From NCBI GenBank assembly GCA_024138025.1, contig JAMXBD010000208.1, positions 1 through 64,000 of the forward strand: a stretch of 64,000 bases of DNA, in the 5' to 3' direction. Of the stretch, positions 12,000 through 24,430 are shown in pieces. Within the stretch, counting starts at the first letter, position 1. Each line of letters begins with the position of its first letter. Both the position numbers and the translations under genes were made by a program. The notes beneath the pieces are model-generated. The model was not told where the DNA came from. It did not search any database and saw only the letters and a program-made list of their open reading frames with translations. Source of the DNA: Combretum micranthum (lineage: Eukaryota > Streptophyta > Magnoliopsida > Myrtales > Combretaceae).

Positions 12000-12446
12000 G
12001 CGCCTTGTCTTCCCCATAATGTCCGACGCCATAGAAGATCAATTTCGAGCTTTTAAGATCGTTTCGAGCTATCTTTTTTTTTTTTTTTTTCCCCACAAAA
12101 CTAAAATCCAACTCTTCCCCTCCTATCTGCAAATCAAAAGACTTTTTTTTTTTTTTTAAACTTCATAGTAACCGTCCCCGACCATTTAAATTCACTAACG
12201 GCCATTAATGGCTGTATTAATGAATAGCGCCTTGTCTTCCCCGAAACCGTCCGACGCTGCAGAAGATCGATTTCAAGCTTTTAAGCTCGTTTCGAGCTAC
12301 CTCTAAAACTAAAATCTAACTCTTCCCCTTTTATCTGCAAATCAAAGACTTTTTTTTTATATCTAAAAAAAGAAAAACTTCATAGTAACCGTCCCCACCT
12401 TTCAAATTCAGTAACGGCCATTAATGGCTGTATAACTGAATAATAA
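12000..12446 (+). repeat. Tandem duplication of about 228 bp upstream of a TATA box
   Basis: Unit 1 (about 12000-12228) and unit 2 (about 12229-12446) share 'cgccttgtcttcccc', 'tttcgagct', 'catagtaaccgtcccc' and 'taacggccattaatggctgta'. The inner word GGCCATTAATGGC is palindromic. Both units lie directly upstream of TATAAAAAGGG, so this looks like a duplicated enhancer block of an LTR-type promoter. Confidence 0.75.
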
Positions 12447-14535
12447 CGAACCCACTTCCGTTATAAAAAGGGGGATCTATCTCCAGTGGTCTCTCGAACT
12501 CATTCAATTCAGGCTAAAACTCCCTGAACTTCGATCCTCCTCCTTACGTAACTCCCAGAGGCTGCCACCACCGACGCCTTCTATTAAAAGCCACCGCTAA
12601 TCACCACCACTCAACCAATACCCCCACATCCAAAACCAACATCACCATCATCTTCCATCCTATACCACCAACACCATACCACCTTCTACGGCCGTTGCAC
12701 CTACCCCATAACCTCCATCAAACCGAACCCAAAAGCACCACCATCAACAACCCCCACCTCAAGCTCCGGCCTCACATACGGGAACCACCACAGTCAGCCG
12801 TCCTCCGCAATCAACCGAACGCCATACCAGCCATCCAAAACAAGCCATTGCCAAAACCAACCCCCGACAAGCCCCAAACCAACTCCCAAACAACCATCAA
12901 CCTCCACTATTCTCCATCCACAACTCGCGTACCGAAGTCCACCATTTGAACCGCCAATCTCATCCAAAACCGACTCAGCTCCTGTACCGATTAAACCCAC
13001 CTTCGTAACCTCAATTGACCACAAACCCGAACCATACCCCGACCATCTCCATCAGTCCCAATCTTCACCAAACCGCCGAACGTCACTCAGAACTACAATC
13101 GTTCACTGTCGACTCCACCATCTCGGCCACTCACTGACACGAGAGAGAGAGGCCCTTTTCTGTTTCTTTTTGCAGGTATCAAAGACCCACGTTCAAGTCG
13201 AACCCGCATTTCAATCTGAGCCACTTGGCGTCGAAGTACCCAACTCCGAACCCGACTCGTGCCGATCCAATTTGACCCACGAAGCAGTAGCTAGGTCTGC
13301 TATGTGAAACTCCAGCCTCTTCTTTTTTTATCATGTTTTGCTAATTTGCCTTGCTAGTTAATTTATTTTCTGATTGATGTCTTGTTTGCAAATACCCCCA
13401 TGCAACATGTAGAGCCCCAGACCGGCCAATATATATATATATAGAATCCCAGAAAATAGTAAAAAAAAAAGAAAAAATTATATATTATGATATACGATAT
13501 TATATGGTACGCAATTTTACATAAACAATACAATATATGTATTAGAAAAAGGTCACGGATGTATATAGATGTCATATTAAAAAATATATGCGTGTGTCTA
13601 TGATATGTATGTGATATTATTAGTTTGCTATGTTGAAATGATAATGCATGTTTTAGATGAATATGATGAATTAAATTTAATAAATAAAACTTTAAGATGT
13701 AAAATTCAATTTTAGAAGTTAAATTACAAAAATCGACACAAATATAGGTTAGAATTATCAGCTTCTTAGATTACTCTTTGATAACACGTGCTTTTTTTGA
13801 CATATATTGTTTGTGATTATTAGGCAAATTATCCAGCATGATTACTCATGTATAACTTTTCAAGTCCCTGTGAATGTCATCTTCTTTTATTAAATACCTA
13901 AAAATAAAAAATTTCATGAAAATTAAAAAAAAAACATATGTTTTTATCACTTTCTATCTTTCTCTTTTATAAAGGGTATATTAGTAAATAAAGTCTCTTC
14001 AATATCTTATAAATAAATATCACTTAATTATTTTCTAAATGCCAAAAACAAAATAATGAGGTTTTGGAAAAACTTAGGATCTTTTAGGAGTTTTCAAAAG
14101 CAAAAAATAATAAAAAAAATATAAAATAAAATCTTCTAGGAATTTTCAAGATAAAAACCAAAACGATTAGTTACTTTCACTTGGCAGTTTCTTTAAACTA
14201 AAAAAAGATAAACACACTAAAAATTTTACAAAACAAAAACGAACTATAATGATCTGATTCAGCTAATAGATATATAAATACCCAATGAGCGGTCATAATA
14301 ATAAAAACTCTTAGTTTTTTTTTTTTTTCAAAACCAAAACAAAGAATATTTTTATAATCTCTTTTTCAAAAGAAAACTAAAAATTGAAAAATTTAAATTA
14401 AATGCTTTTATGAGTTTTTGGCCTATATATGCAAGGTTTCTAAAACTCATCTAAAGCCTTGATAACCGTTTAGGTTTTAAAATAGTAGTGGCGACTCCAA
14501 ATCAAACTAGTTTTTGAAAACGGGCTTTTTACAAA
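12447..14535 (+). mobile_element. LTR-like unit T1 with C-rich transcribed region
   Basis: TATAAAAAGGG lies near 12462, followed by a pyrimidine-rich, C-rich stretch (12480-13330) and then an AT-rich part. It ends near 14490-14530 with 'accgtttaggtttt' and GTGGCGACTCC, a motif found at the LTR/leader junction of a widespread class of plant Ty3-like elements. The minus-strand unit T2 (34.64-37.39 kb) has the same order of parts. The C-rich region has an 84-residue open frame (12695-12949), but it is compositional only. The left border is not defined. Confidence 0.45.
12461..12471 (+). promoter_or_regulatory. TATA box of unit T1
   Basis: TATAAAAAGGG lies 20-30 bases before a pyrimidine-rich start region and just after the duplicated block. 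It is a plausible retroelement core promoter; no transcript evidence is available. Confidence 0.45.
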
Positions 14536-14869
14536 GACTTATTGGTTCCTTTTTTAGTATTTCGTGTCTAATGGGTCGGGTATGATACAAATCGAGACCT
14601 TTAAGAGAATGGGGCAAAATTCAAGCTCGATATTTATAATGAAAAGTAAGATTGTATCCTTAACATACGATTTACTATAAATAGATTTTTTTTTTTTGAC
14701 AAAAGTTGTAAAAATTGCATATAAAACATAAGATATGTGTAAGGAAAACAAAATCGCATATTCAATATACAAATTTGCATTAATATTTATATAATTATTT
14801 TTATATAGTTTTATTTATGTAATTAAATTATTGCCAGATCGGTAAATAAACAAATATCTCTTAATTAAG

Positions 14870-15680
14870 ATTCCTCTATTAGTTGTATTTAATATATTTT
14901 TTGTAAGAAAGTATAATTTTTGTTAATTTAAAAGATCAAGATTAGCATTATATAATCTTTAACCCTCTGTTCCAATCATTATCCACTATAAAAATATATT
15001 TTAAAAAATAAATATCCACTTAGATGAAAATCGATCTCCATCAATGATGAAAAATATGGTTAATACTGTAATATCGTGGGATAAATTAGCTATGATTTAA
15101 ATAGACATTTATTTTAATATGATTTCTTTTTAGGTAGGAACTTACCAAAACCATGTTTTAAATCCTTATCCAAACTTCATAATTAGGGTTTCTACAATTT
15201 GCTATTTCCTAAAGCAAATCTCTATAAATTAGGTAACTTTTGTGTGTGTGTGTGTAGTCCTCTTAAAGAGTTTATTCCAAGTCCTTTTTCAACATAGTTC
15301 TTAAGTCCGCGCATCAAGCATATTTTGGTTACTTTCGCAACGTATTCTCTCTTTTGATCAAAAGTAGGTACAAACGCATTTCCTTTTTTGTTTTTTGCAT
15401 TCGTCATCTCGATATCTTTTTTTTTTCCTACATTGTCACTTCTTTTTGCTTCAAAAAGTAAAAACACAAATTTTGGAAAGTTATTATTAATAATAGTTAT
15501 AAATAAATTGAATAATATGAAACCTAATATGATACTATCCTATGTATAATGAAGATATGTTTTTTGACTTATATTATTGCCCTCTCAAATAGCGTTATGT
15601 ATTATGATTATATCCTTTTTGAAGTTTCTTCCTTTGGGTATGAATAATCGATTTTTTTATTTGATTATAATGAATTTATG
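14870..15680 (+). repeat. Duplicated F-box upstream region, copy P1 (no gene follows)
   Basis: About 800 bp resembles the upstream region of the F-box gene (16520-17461). Shared blocks: 'attcctctattagtt', 'aatctttaaccctc…ttccaatcattatcca', 'gacttaccaaaac', 'taggtaac…tagtcctcttaaag', 'cacaaattttggaaagttattattaata' and '(t)ttgggtatga'. After 15.68 kb no F-box coding sequence remains, so this is the promoter/5' UTR remnant of a lost or decayed paralogue. Confidence 0.75.
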
Positions 15681-16390
15681 TCTATATATGATTGCAATGT
15701 ATAATTATTTATATGTATCATATATTGTGGCATATTTTGATTAGTAACAACATAAACATTTCAATAACATGTTCTTGAATGTGTCTATTTTTTTTTTTTT
15801 TTTGACATAAAAACAATATGGTTGATTTGTAAACATCTTCTACTAAGGTGGATTGAAATTATAATTCTTCATTCTAACAATAATCAAAATCTATTTTGTC
15901 CACTCTTCCTCCATGTCTAATGCACCATTGTTTGTTCTATTTTGGCCAACATTATAGTTTTGAGTATCATGGAAGGGTGAAATAAAAATTCAACCATACA
16001 AACTAAAAATGTGAGTTGAAGTTTTCAAATTGATAGTCATTCTTAAAAAAAAAATTATATTATCTTACTTATGACTAAAAAATTCTTTTGCTTTTAATAT
16101 ATTACCCAAAAAAAATTGGTTTGAATATTGAAATTATGCTCTCTTTTCTTTACCACCTAGAAATTATAATGCTTAATAGATAAATAATTTATCAATGTAC
16201 ATTGCACATTCCTTAATTCCATGAATATTAACTTCATCTACAAACTAAATTAGATTAAACCTTAGTATGATGGTTTGAGTAATTTTTCAAATCAAACCAT
16301 GTGGTTTGATTAAAAATGATAAATATTAAAAGTGATAAATATATGGATTGGTTTGAAGAGAAAGATAGGGATTATAGATATTGTCTTTTC

Positions 16391-16410
16391 CTCTCTCTCT
16401 CTCTCTCTCT
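16391..16410. repeat. CT microsatellite
   Basis: A run of (CT)10 between the two tandem upstream copies. Confidence 0.95.
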
Positions 16411-16519
16411 AAAATGATTATTCAATATATTTCTTTTGAAAATTTCATTTATGATATTGTTTGAATTTCTTGATTGTTGTTATACTAAAATCATTTGAAT
16501 CTTTTAATTTTACATGGGA

Positions 16520-17461
16520 CAATAATTGATATTCCTCTATTAGTTATACAATATATCTATATATTGATAAGAAAATGCAATTTTTGTTAATTTGAAATAT
16601 TAGTATTAGCATTATATCATCTTTAACCCTCCTTTCCAATCATTATCCAATAAGAAAATATCTTCACTAAATATATCATCTACTTAGATAAAAATGGATC
16701 TCGCTCGATGTTCAAAACAAGAAAATATATGATGATAAATACATTTTCATTATAATATGATTTTTTTATATGTAGGGACTTACCAAAACTATGTTTTAAA
16801 TCCTTATCTAAATTGCATAAGTATGTTCCTACAATTTTTTATTTCTTAGATAGGAACCAATTTTTGGACACTAATAGAGCAAATATCTATAGGTTAGGTA
16901 ACATCTATGTATATATAGTCCTCTTAAAGTGTTTATACATTGTCCTTTTTCAAAATTGTTTATTTTTTTTTAAGTCAATAGATTCTCAGGCATACTTTCT
17001 TTATTTTTATAACATATTCTCTCCATGACTACGATTCTCATACTACAATAGCCTCTTTCAAATCAAACATAAGTACAAACACATTAAAAAAAATCAACTT
17101 TCCTTTTTAGTCTTTGCTTTCTTCATCTCAATATCGGTTATCTTTTGGGCATCATCGCTTCTTTTTGCTTCACAAAGTTAAAACACAAAATTTGGAAAGT
17201 TATTATTAATAGTAGATATAGATGGATAGAATAGCAAGAAAATCTAATAAAATGTTGTCTTATGAATCATGGAGATAACTTTTTATGACTTGTATTACTG
17301 ATCCTTAAAGTAATGTCCTATATTATTATTGTTTCCTTCTTTAAGTTTCTTCTTTTTGGTATGAAATCATAATCAGTTTCTTTTATTTAGTATAATAATT
17401 AAAAAGCTATCTTGTGTGTTCCTCTTTTATATTAATATTGTTGATGATAGGAAAAATAAAC
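16520..17461 (+). promoter_or_regulatory. F-box gene upstream region, copy P2
   Basis: Directly precedes the intact F-box start codon. It is conserved with P1 and P3, which suggests the unit duplicated together with the gene. The bases before the start (…ttgatgatag|gaaaaataaacATG) could include a 5' UTR intron acceptor. No single core promoter motif is certain. Confidence 0.55.
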
Positions 17462-19315
17462 ATGGAAGCCACAAGGTTGAGGAATACTCAGTTGGATGAT
17501 TTACCTGAAGATATTTTAATTTGTATCTTGTCATTCCTTCCATTGAAAGATACCATAAGGACTAGCGTGTTATCAACAAGATGGAAGCACCTATGGACTC
17601 GCATCCCAACTTTCAACTTCACCCATCCCATTCTTACAACAAACATGTATGCAACTGAAAGGGCTCAGTTCCTGGACATCATCAAAAGAGCTTTCGAGTT
17701 TCGCGATTCATCTCCTTTGACTGCCTTCCTTCTTCACTTCTCTTTGGAAGACCTAAAGGACATTGCAATAGTTAATGATTGGATTACCACTGCTTCAATT
17801 AAATACAATGTTCAATGTCTCTATACTTCTCTTAGTCTTAACAGCATAACAGAGCCATATGCAAATCAGCTTCTCCCTCTGTGCGTTTTCCATGGTCGTC
17901 TAAAAGAACTTTCTCTGGAGTTTTCGGATGGCCCATATCCTGGCCTTGATCAACTACCGTCTTCATTACTTCTTCCTTCTCTCAAAGTCTTGAATCTTAA
18001 GGGTGTGGAACTTAAGGATGAAGAAAAGCTTAGAAAGTTATTCTCTCTTCCTACCCTTGAAGTTCTGAAAATTAATGAGTGCAAATACTTCGTCAACCTT
18101 CATATTTCTACTCCTAAACTTCGCGAGTTATACATATTGGAGCGTTATGGTGAAAATACATGCCAAGTGTTGATTCATGGCTGCAATCTTGAATACTTTC
18201 AATATGTTGGAGCACGATTCTGTATCTCTACATCATCGTCGACAATGACTAGTGTTGTTATTCACATCAATGATGAGGAAAGGATAGTTCTTGCTTCTAG
18301 TTTATATAAGCTATTGAAGGGATTCTCTACAAGTGTGAAATCTCTAGAGTTATCTTCTAATCTTGCTGAGGTATGTATGATTATATATGCGAATTCTATT
18401 CATATTTGGCTTCAAGACAATCCTAAAAACAATTGATACTACAAGAAAACTCTAATTGTTCGTAAACTTCGCTTCAGACTATGGAATGGAATAAATATAT
18501 GATAGAATTTTCATTTATTAATTTTTTTTTTAAATGAAAGTATTTTACAAAAAAATTCAATCCGATTATTGAATTTTTTTTTATAAGTTTGAGTAATGAA
18601 TAGCTATAATTGTTCCCACTTTTTTCCTAGAGTTGTTGAGAAATTAGTGTTTCTTTATTTTTCCTTTTGGGTATTACAAGATTTTTCATTTATTTCACTA
18701 TTTTATCTCCAGGTTCTCAACTCTAAAATAGAGCTCCTTGGTCAACTTCCAGTATTTCACAATATTTCTAAATTGAAGTTTGGTTCGTGGACTAAGATTG
18801 CAAATTTCAACATTGCAACACTTGCAGCCATTTTAAGATGTATGCCTTGTCTACAAACACTTCAATTTTCAGTGGTAAGATTTTATCTAGGCTTTGCTAC
18901 TTTAGTGTTGATTTAATGCAAACTCAATTTACTTTTTCTTATCATTTTTGAAAATTACAAGTTTATTGAATTATCTTATTGATAACATCACTATTTATAT
19001 TACTTTTGATCATATATATAGGAAGTCCAGTTATCCGAGATTGTTGAAAAAGATTACATATTGGATCCAATACCCTCATGCTGCCAATTGCATCTCAAAA
19101 ATATTATAATCCTAGATTTTGGCTCAACGGAGGAACAATGGTCAATTGTGGGGATTTTACTAGCAACTACAAAAGTCTTAGACAACATTGTACTAAAGAC
19201 TAGTCAATGGAGAACTCCCCAAGGTAAAGACTGGAATACATACAATAAAGAAGTGCTTTGTCGCTTAAGGGAGCTTCCAAGAGCTTCGACACACTGCAAA
19301 ATTTCTCTTCTTTAG
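17462..19315 (+). CDS. F-box/LRR/FBD protein, three exons, intact
   Basis: Exons 17462-18370, 18713-18874 and 19022-19315, all junctions in phase 0 (GAG|gtatgt…ctccag|GTT; GTG|gtaaga…tatag|GAA), give 454 residues. The F-box is at about residues 10-50 (LDDLPEDILICILSFLPLKD, then TSVLSTRWKHLW), the degenerate leucine-rich repeats at about 150-300 (SLKVLNLKGVEL, LPTLEVLKINEC), and the FBD region at about 375-454, ending RELPRASTHCKISLL. In this family the F-box docks on SKP1 of an SCF ubiquitin ligase and the LRR/FBD part picks the substrate, which is unknown here. The start at 17462 was chosen because it lies just before the F-box; an in-frame upstream codon adds only a poorly supported extension. 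No frame break is visible. It belongs to a large, fast-duplicating plant family; the nearby promoter copies fit that. Confidence 0.9.
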
Positions 19316-20158
19316 GAAGTTTTCCACCTTGCTACTGCCTTATTGAAAGTAGATAATTTTATGTCGTATATACAATTTTTCTTATATTCTAAATATAATA
19401 GTGGGCTATTTATTTTCATTTGTTGTTGTATGCACATTTACAATTCTTTCCACTACAAAAAAAAAAAAAAAAATAACATCACAATGTAGAATAAATGGTG
19501 CTAAATATATATTTAGCCGCATTTATTCTATACTGTGATGTTTATTAAACATGGCTAAATCTGATTTTTTTAATTATATGTAATATATTCATTTACACTT
19601 CTTTTTTATATGTTATAAAGAAACTAATAATAAGCAATTTTGACTAAAACAATTCTTCATTTTCTTAATGGCTTGCTTTAGTTCAATTTGAAGTGTGGTA
19701 ATGAATTGAAGTTTAATTTGTAATTTAAAAAAAAAAGACCCATAGCTTATCCACTAAAATATGTCGATAAATCTATACCAAACTATAATTTAAGAAAAAC
19801 AAACTTTATTGGTTTATGGAAAAGGTTGTGATGAGAGTGTATAAGAAAAGATGTAAATGTAAATAGTCCAGACTACGAAAGAAGTAGATAAGTAAGGACA
19901 TGATATGTACTAAATGATTAGATTATATGTATAATTAACAATAATGGATAAATCAAAATATCATCAAAACTAAAATGTTCTATATAAATGTAAGTGTAAA
20001 TGTAGTTTAGAGATATTATATATTTAGCATTAAGTTCCATAATTTATTATACTTTGTATGTTATGTTATATAATTAATAATATGACATATTTTACTATAA
20101 TTCTTTATAGGTAATGCTAGGACAAAGTTAAAAGACCTTAATTTATCAATAAGTCAAA
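19316..20158. other. 3' flank of the F-box gene, AT-rich
   Basis: No gene seen. It contains an A-run after CACTAC (19451), the palindrome at 19474-19543 and otherwise low-complexity AT sequence. Confidence 0.5.
19474..19543. repeat. 70-bp palindrome (foldback MITE core)
   Basis: The arms are about 33 bp: 'taacatcac…tgtagaataaatg…gctaaatat' pairs with 'atatttagc…catttattcta…gtgatgttta', with a few mismatches. CACTACAAAA lies just outside (19451), a typical CACTA-type end, so a degenerate CACTA-related MITE is likely. Confidence 0.65.
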
Positions 20159-20159
20159 T

Positions 20160-20635
20160 CACTACTATTGTATTTATATTTAGAATCCAAATATATGTAA
20201 TCTATAGACCATAAAAAGTAGCATGTTACCTAATTTTAAGATAAAATACTAGAAATACTCATACTTTTTGCGAACTAATTATATCATGATGGTGTCAATT
20301 TACAAACTAATTTATTACAAATTAATATTATTACTTTTTTAGCTAATATGTTATTTTAAAATAAAATAAAAGTTATATATTAATTCATTGAAAATTAGAT
20401 TTAGGTTTTTATTGATGTATTATATGAGGAATTAAAAAAAATTATTTTTATATATGCAAAAGAATTTTTTTCCTAAAACAATATATTAATTAAAAATCTA
20501 AGATTAATTTTCAATATATAAATACATAGCTTTCTTTTTATTATACTTCTATTTAGAATTCAAATGTATATAATCTATAGACCGCAAAAAGTAGCAATAT
20601 TATCTAATTTCGAGATAAAGCATCAAAAGTACCAG
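20160..20635. repeat. Foldback repeat, copy 2, flanked by direct repeats of about 90 bp
   Basis: 20255-20545 matches the repeat at 4145-4440, including the inverted core (arms about 20374-20410 and 20491-20529). The blocks on either side (about 20160-20250 and 20551-20635) are direct repeats of each other, sharing 'aatctatagacc', 'aaaaagtagca' and 'agataaa'. The right block ends where the LTR at 20636 begins. Confidence 0.6.
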
Positions 20636-21270
20636 TGTCACACCCCGAGGGTGCCCTAAACAGGGCAGTCGCCATATACATATTAAAGTCCATGAATGAC
20701 TTCCTTAGTCACGCAAAGGCTTTCATATTATGTATAAGGCATATAACACATCAGAGGGAACGCATTGAAGTAGTGTAATTTATTTTGATAACAATTTAGT
20801 AATAAGGCAAGAGAAACACTTAACATTAAACATAAATAAGATTTATTATAATTCTTAGGGGCATACCCCCACTAATATCTTCAAGTCTATGCAAATATAC
20901 TTCTTAGTAATCTTTAAAATATTAACATAACATATATTACTCCTAAAGAAATTTCAAGAAAGTAAATTCCTTCTATGCTCCTATGTCTATAAAAGCTCAA
21001 TAATCCACTAATGATTTCTTTAATGTCTCGTCCTCGGATAGAGTCTCAGGCGTACCTGTTTCAACAAAAATCTATGAGGGTATAAGCTTACAATGCACTT
21101 AGTGAGATATTCCATTTATTCGTATCGTATTTCAAACAAGTTTATAAATTTTCAAATATACGCTATGCATACTGTGCTAAAACCACATGATACAAATAAT
21201 TATGTATGGGTATTTGGAAACTGTACAAGAACATATTTACGGTCTTCGTATCGAGAGTTAAGGAATGATA

Positions 21271-21430
21271 CACTAGAAGAAAACTGGGCTTTAGAGACAA
21301 AATTCTTTCTCTAAACGTAAATTTTCTTAGCAAAAACCATCATCGCAAATTGTATTTGTAGAAATATAACTTGTTTTACCTATTTTCCATCGTAAAATGT
21401 CTGTCTCTAAAGGCTAGTTTTCTTGTAGTG
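21271..21430. mobile_element. CACTA MITE, 160 bp, target duplication ATA
   Basis: It begins CACTAGAAGAAAACTGGGCT and ends with the near complement, finishing CTTGTAGTG. The inverted ends also share 'ttagagaca'/'tgtctctaa'. ATA flanks it at 21268-21270 and 21431-21433, the 3-bp duplication typical of CACTA elements. It is non-autonomous and inserted in the family C LTR. Confidence 0.85.
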
Positions 21431-22257
21431 ATAGTTGAAGGTTTTTGCGCTCTTCACTGCTAGTCCTCGAGCACTCTACTCACAACGATCGATCAGCGTG
21501 GCTCATCCTTGGTATATACCCTCGGTATGCCTTAGTTCCCTAAGAATGAGCATAGCCATGGCCTCTTCGGGTAAGCTTGGCCTTAAACCCTTCCGATTCT
21601 TCGCGTAGGAGTAGCAGTTTTCGACATGTGACTCGATGAATATAATACGTGCCTATTTAGTTTTTATTAAAGCCGAATAAAATTAAAATATACTTAATGG
21701 TGATCAAACAAATATCTTACACACATAAGCAACATGTAATATTAATAATGTATTTAAACAATCATTTGTTGATTTCGATATGCTTTGCATCCTTTGTTAC
21801 ACATACATAAAGCAATTACATATAAACTCATAACCCCATACATGTTCATTTTATCTTTTTCATATAGATCTAGTGCAACTATCTACAAGCACAAGCGAGG
21901 TAATGAAATCATGAGGGAAAACTCACTCGTCTATATCGCAATTTGCTTAGTCATAATAATCCATAAGAAGAAGAGTCTCGTATTCCTCGTTACCTAAACA
22001 AAAGAAATACTCGAAATGAGTATTTCATAAAAGTTCTACTTAAACTTTATAATTCTATCTTGTTATTTTTGTGAAAATTTGTATCGAGAGAAATTCCAAC
22101 TTAAAACGATTATAACTTGCTTATTATAACTCAGAATTTTGCATTTTAGTAGTCGTTTTCTACCTACTCAAAAATATCTATTTATTTCTAAGATTATTTT
22201 TAACATTTAAAGTTGCTTAGGTTTTGAAATGAGTCGGTATAGATTTGACCTAAAAGT

Positions 22258-24403
22258 TGTAACGCCCTAAGTTAAAGGCATTAAAGTTCACTATGTATCC
22301 TTATTTTATTAAGAATACGCTAAGGCTATTAAAACACTATACCAAAAATATATCAAATTTAATCACCAAAACTCACAATTTAATTACTTTAATACATCAC
22401 ATAAAAAGAAAATATAATCTCTTTGAAATCATGAACTAACAAAAAAATCTAAAACTACATGTCATCAAAACAATTAAAAACCTGACAAACTAGTCTCATA
22501 AGATTTCCAACTAATAACATTCAACATAAACCCCATAAAGTCTTTCACATCTTTCACTATATCCAAGCTCTAGATTTAAGAGCTCCGAGACACTTTTTCA
22601 AGAACTGTGTCGATCGGGTTCAAGACGATTCACGGTTTTACTAATCTGATCTTTTTAGGCTTCCTTAGATAATTACGCACTATTCTACATACTAAACTCT
22701 ACATACTTTCTCTGGGTTGCTTATTCGGAATTGCCGACTTAAGCTATTATGTCAAACTGGGGTTTTGTTGACTTTAGGGTTCCGGTTGACTTCCAAATTA
22801 GAGTTTTAAGCTAAACTGATTCAAAAATTTGGAAGTTTACATATAGGGATTTACACCTCCCTAGGGTTGAAGGATAATTTAGTAATTCATGCTCATGAGA
22901 AACTCAAAACCAAAGTAAAAACTTTCTCTTCACCTAACCCGCTTGGGAAATGGCCTCTACTAAAGCCCCACATGACATGAGCAGTCTTTTAGAGAACAAT
23001 TTTCTTTTGCTTTCAAATAAAAACTTCCACTTTTCTTAAAACTTGAGAAATCTCACTAAGTATTAACATTCTAAAGCTAACTCCGACACAAACGACCTTC
23101 TTCGAAGTCTACTTAGTTTTTGCGAAGCTGACAACCCTATAGTGACCTACAAGCAGACTTACTGGTCCCAACAAGCATTACCACATAATCGAAATATTAA
23201 CACGTGACATGAATACCATGCTAATGCAATATGATGTTATGAAATGCATGTCATATTAGTTTCAAAAGTCTATGAAAGTTAATTCCATATTATTAAGTGG
23301 TCATATCAATTTCAGACACTCAATGAGATAACTATAATTTAATGTCAAGCAAGTAGTTGTCACTTCAATTATTAAGAATTACAAATCCAACATACAACAT
23401 ATAACATGCAAAATTTCCCATCCCCATGCAATTGATTCCCTATAGTTACAATTAAACTATATCCCACCATTTACAATCACAAACAAGGTGATAAGATTCA
23501 AGTTACTCACCCGTGCATGCTCCTTAATCGTAATAGTCTAACAGAAAGTCTAAATCGTGATTTATGATTCCTATGAGATAGAAAAACTTGTATTACTATC
23601 TACTTAACAAAGAAAATAAGAATTAAATAAGAATCTAGAGAAGAAGGAGACAAAAAGACACTTCAAGGTTGCCATGCTCCCCACCACGCCCCGTGCCAAG
23701 GGCCATATGGGATAGAGCAACACATAAGCTTCACCACGCCCTTTACTATGCCCCGTGTTGATGACCACTTGATAACCAGTTGCCACCACGCCCCTTGCCA
23801 CGCCCCATGGAACTAGGCGTATCAACCCAGGCACGCCACAGAATTGACCATGGCCTTTGCCACACCCCATGGTAGCCCAGATTTCGCAAATAGACATGAC
23901 CATGCCCTCTACTACCGGTAGTCATACAACAACGAATACACATTTACACTTTGCAATATTTACATGCTTTAACCAATTCTAATTGTCTTGTTTCCATCCA
24001 AACACTTATACATCATCATGCAAGACTCAAATTCATCATCCACTCCTTCTATTCTTCTAACCCATCTCTACATCCACATCAAACAACCAACCAATAATCC
24101 AAAACATAGCCATCCTAAATCAACCATTAACCAACAATAACACTAATTTTACAACTACTCAAACACATAAATAACAAACACAAAGCAAGAAATAACTTAC
24201 TTAGACTTGCCTTAACTTGAAGATGGAGGCTTTTCCTTGGTGATTAAAGAGAAGAAATTGAAGTTGAAGAGAGGAGTGTGTGTATGTGAAAATGTTGATT
24301 TTTGAAGAGGAGAGAAGGAGAAGATGAAGGTAAAATTTCTACCTCTTTAAAGATAATTATGTATATATAAACAAAATTTACTTTTAACTTTTGTGGTAAA
24401 TCA
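22258..24403 (-). mobile_element. Nested solo LTR, target duplication AAAGT
   Basis: It starts TGTAACGCCC at 22258 and ends …AATCA at 24403 with TG/CA ends. AAAGT occurs at 22253-22257 and again at 24404-24408. No internal region or primer-binding site is present, so it is a solo LTR of 2146 bp. It contains a block (about 22590-22845) also found at 38320-38581, and a GC-rich hairpin island (23676-23905). It splits the older LTR of family C. Confidence 0.8.
23676..23905. repeat. Hairpin-word island in the nested LTR (word CACGCCCC / CCATGG)
   Basis: The local GC content is high in an AT-rich LTR. CCACGCCC-type words recur at least five times, alternating with CCATGG-type words; for example CCATGG near 23849 can pair with CCATGG near 23868. 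The short open frames here (23604-23903) come from this composition. Confidence 0.55.
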
Positions 24404-24411
24404 AAAGTAAT

Positions 24412-24430
24412 TGTGTGTGTGTGTGTGTGT
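24412..24430. repeat. TG microsatellite
   Basis: (TG)9 immediately after the target duplication of the nested LTR. Confidence 0.9.

Noticed and set aside
12695..12949. 84-residue Pro/Asn/Thr-rich open frame
   Set aside because: Produced by a C-rich, stop-poor tract of an LTR-like unit; no domain, no splice context, and the opposite strand is equally open.
23604..23943. Two overlapping minus-strand frames of 99 and 65 residues
   Set aside because: They overlap in different frames within the hairpin island of the nested LTR and read the repeated CACGCCCC word.
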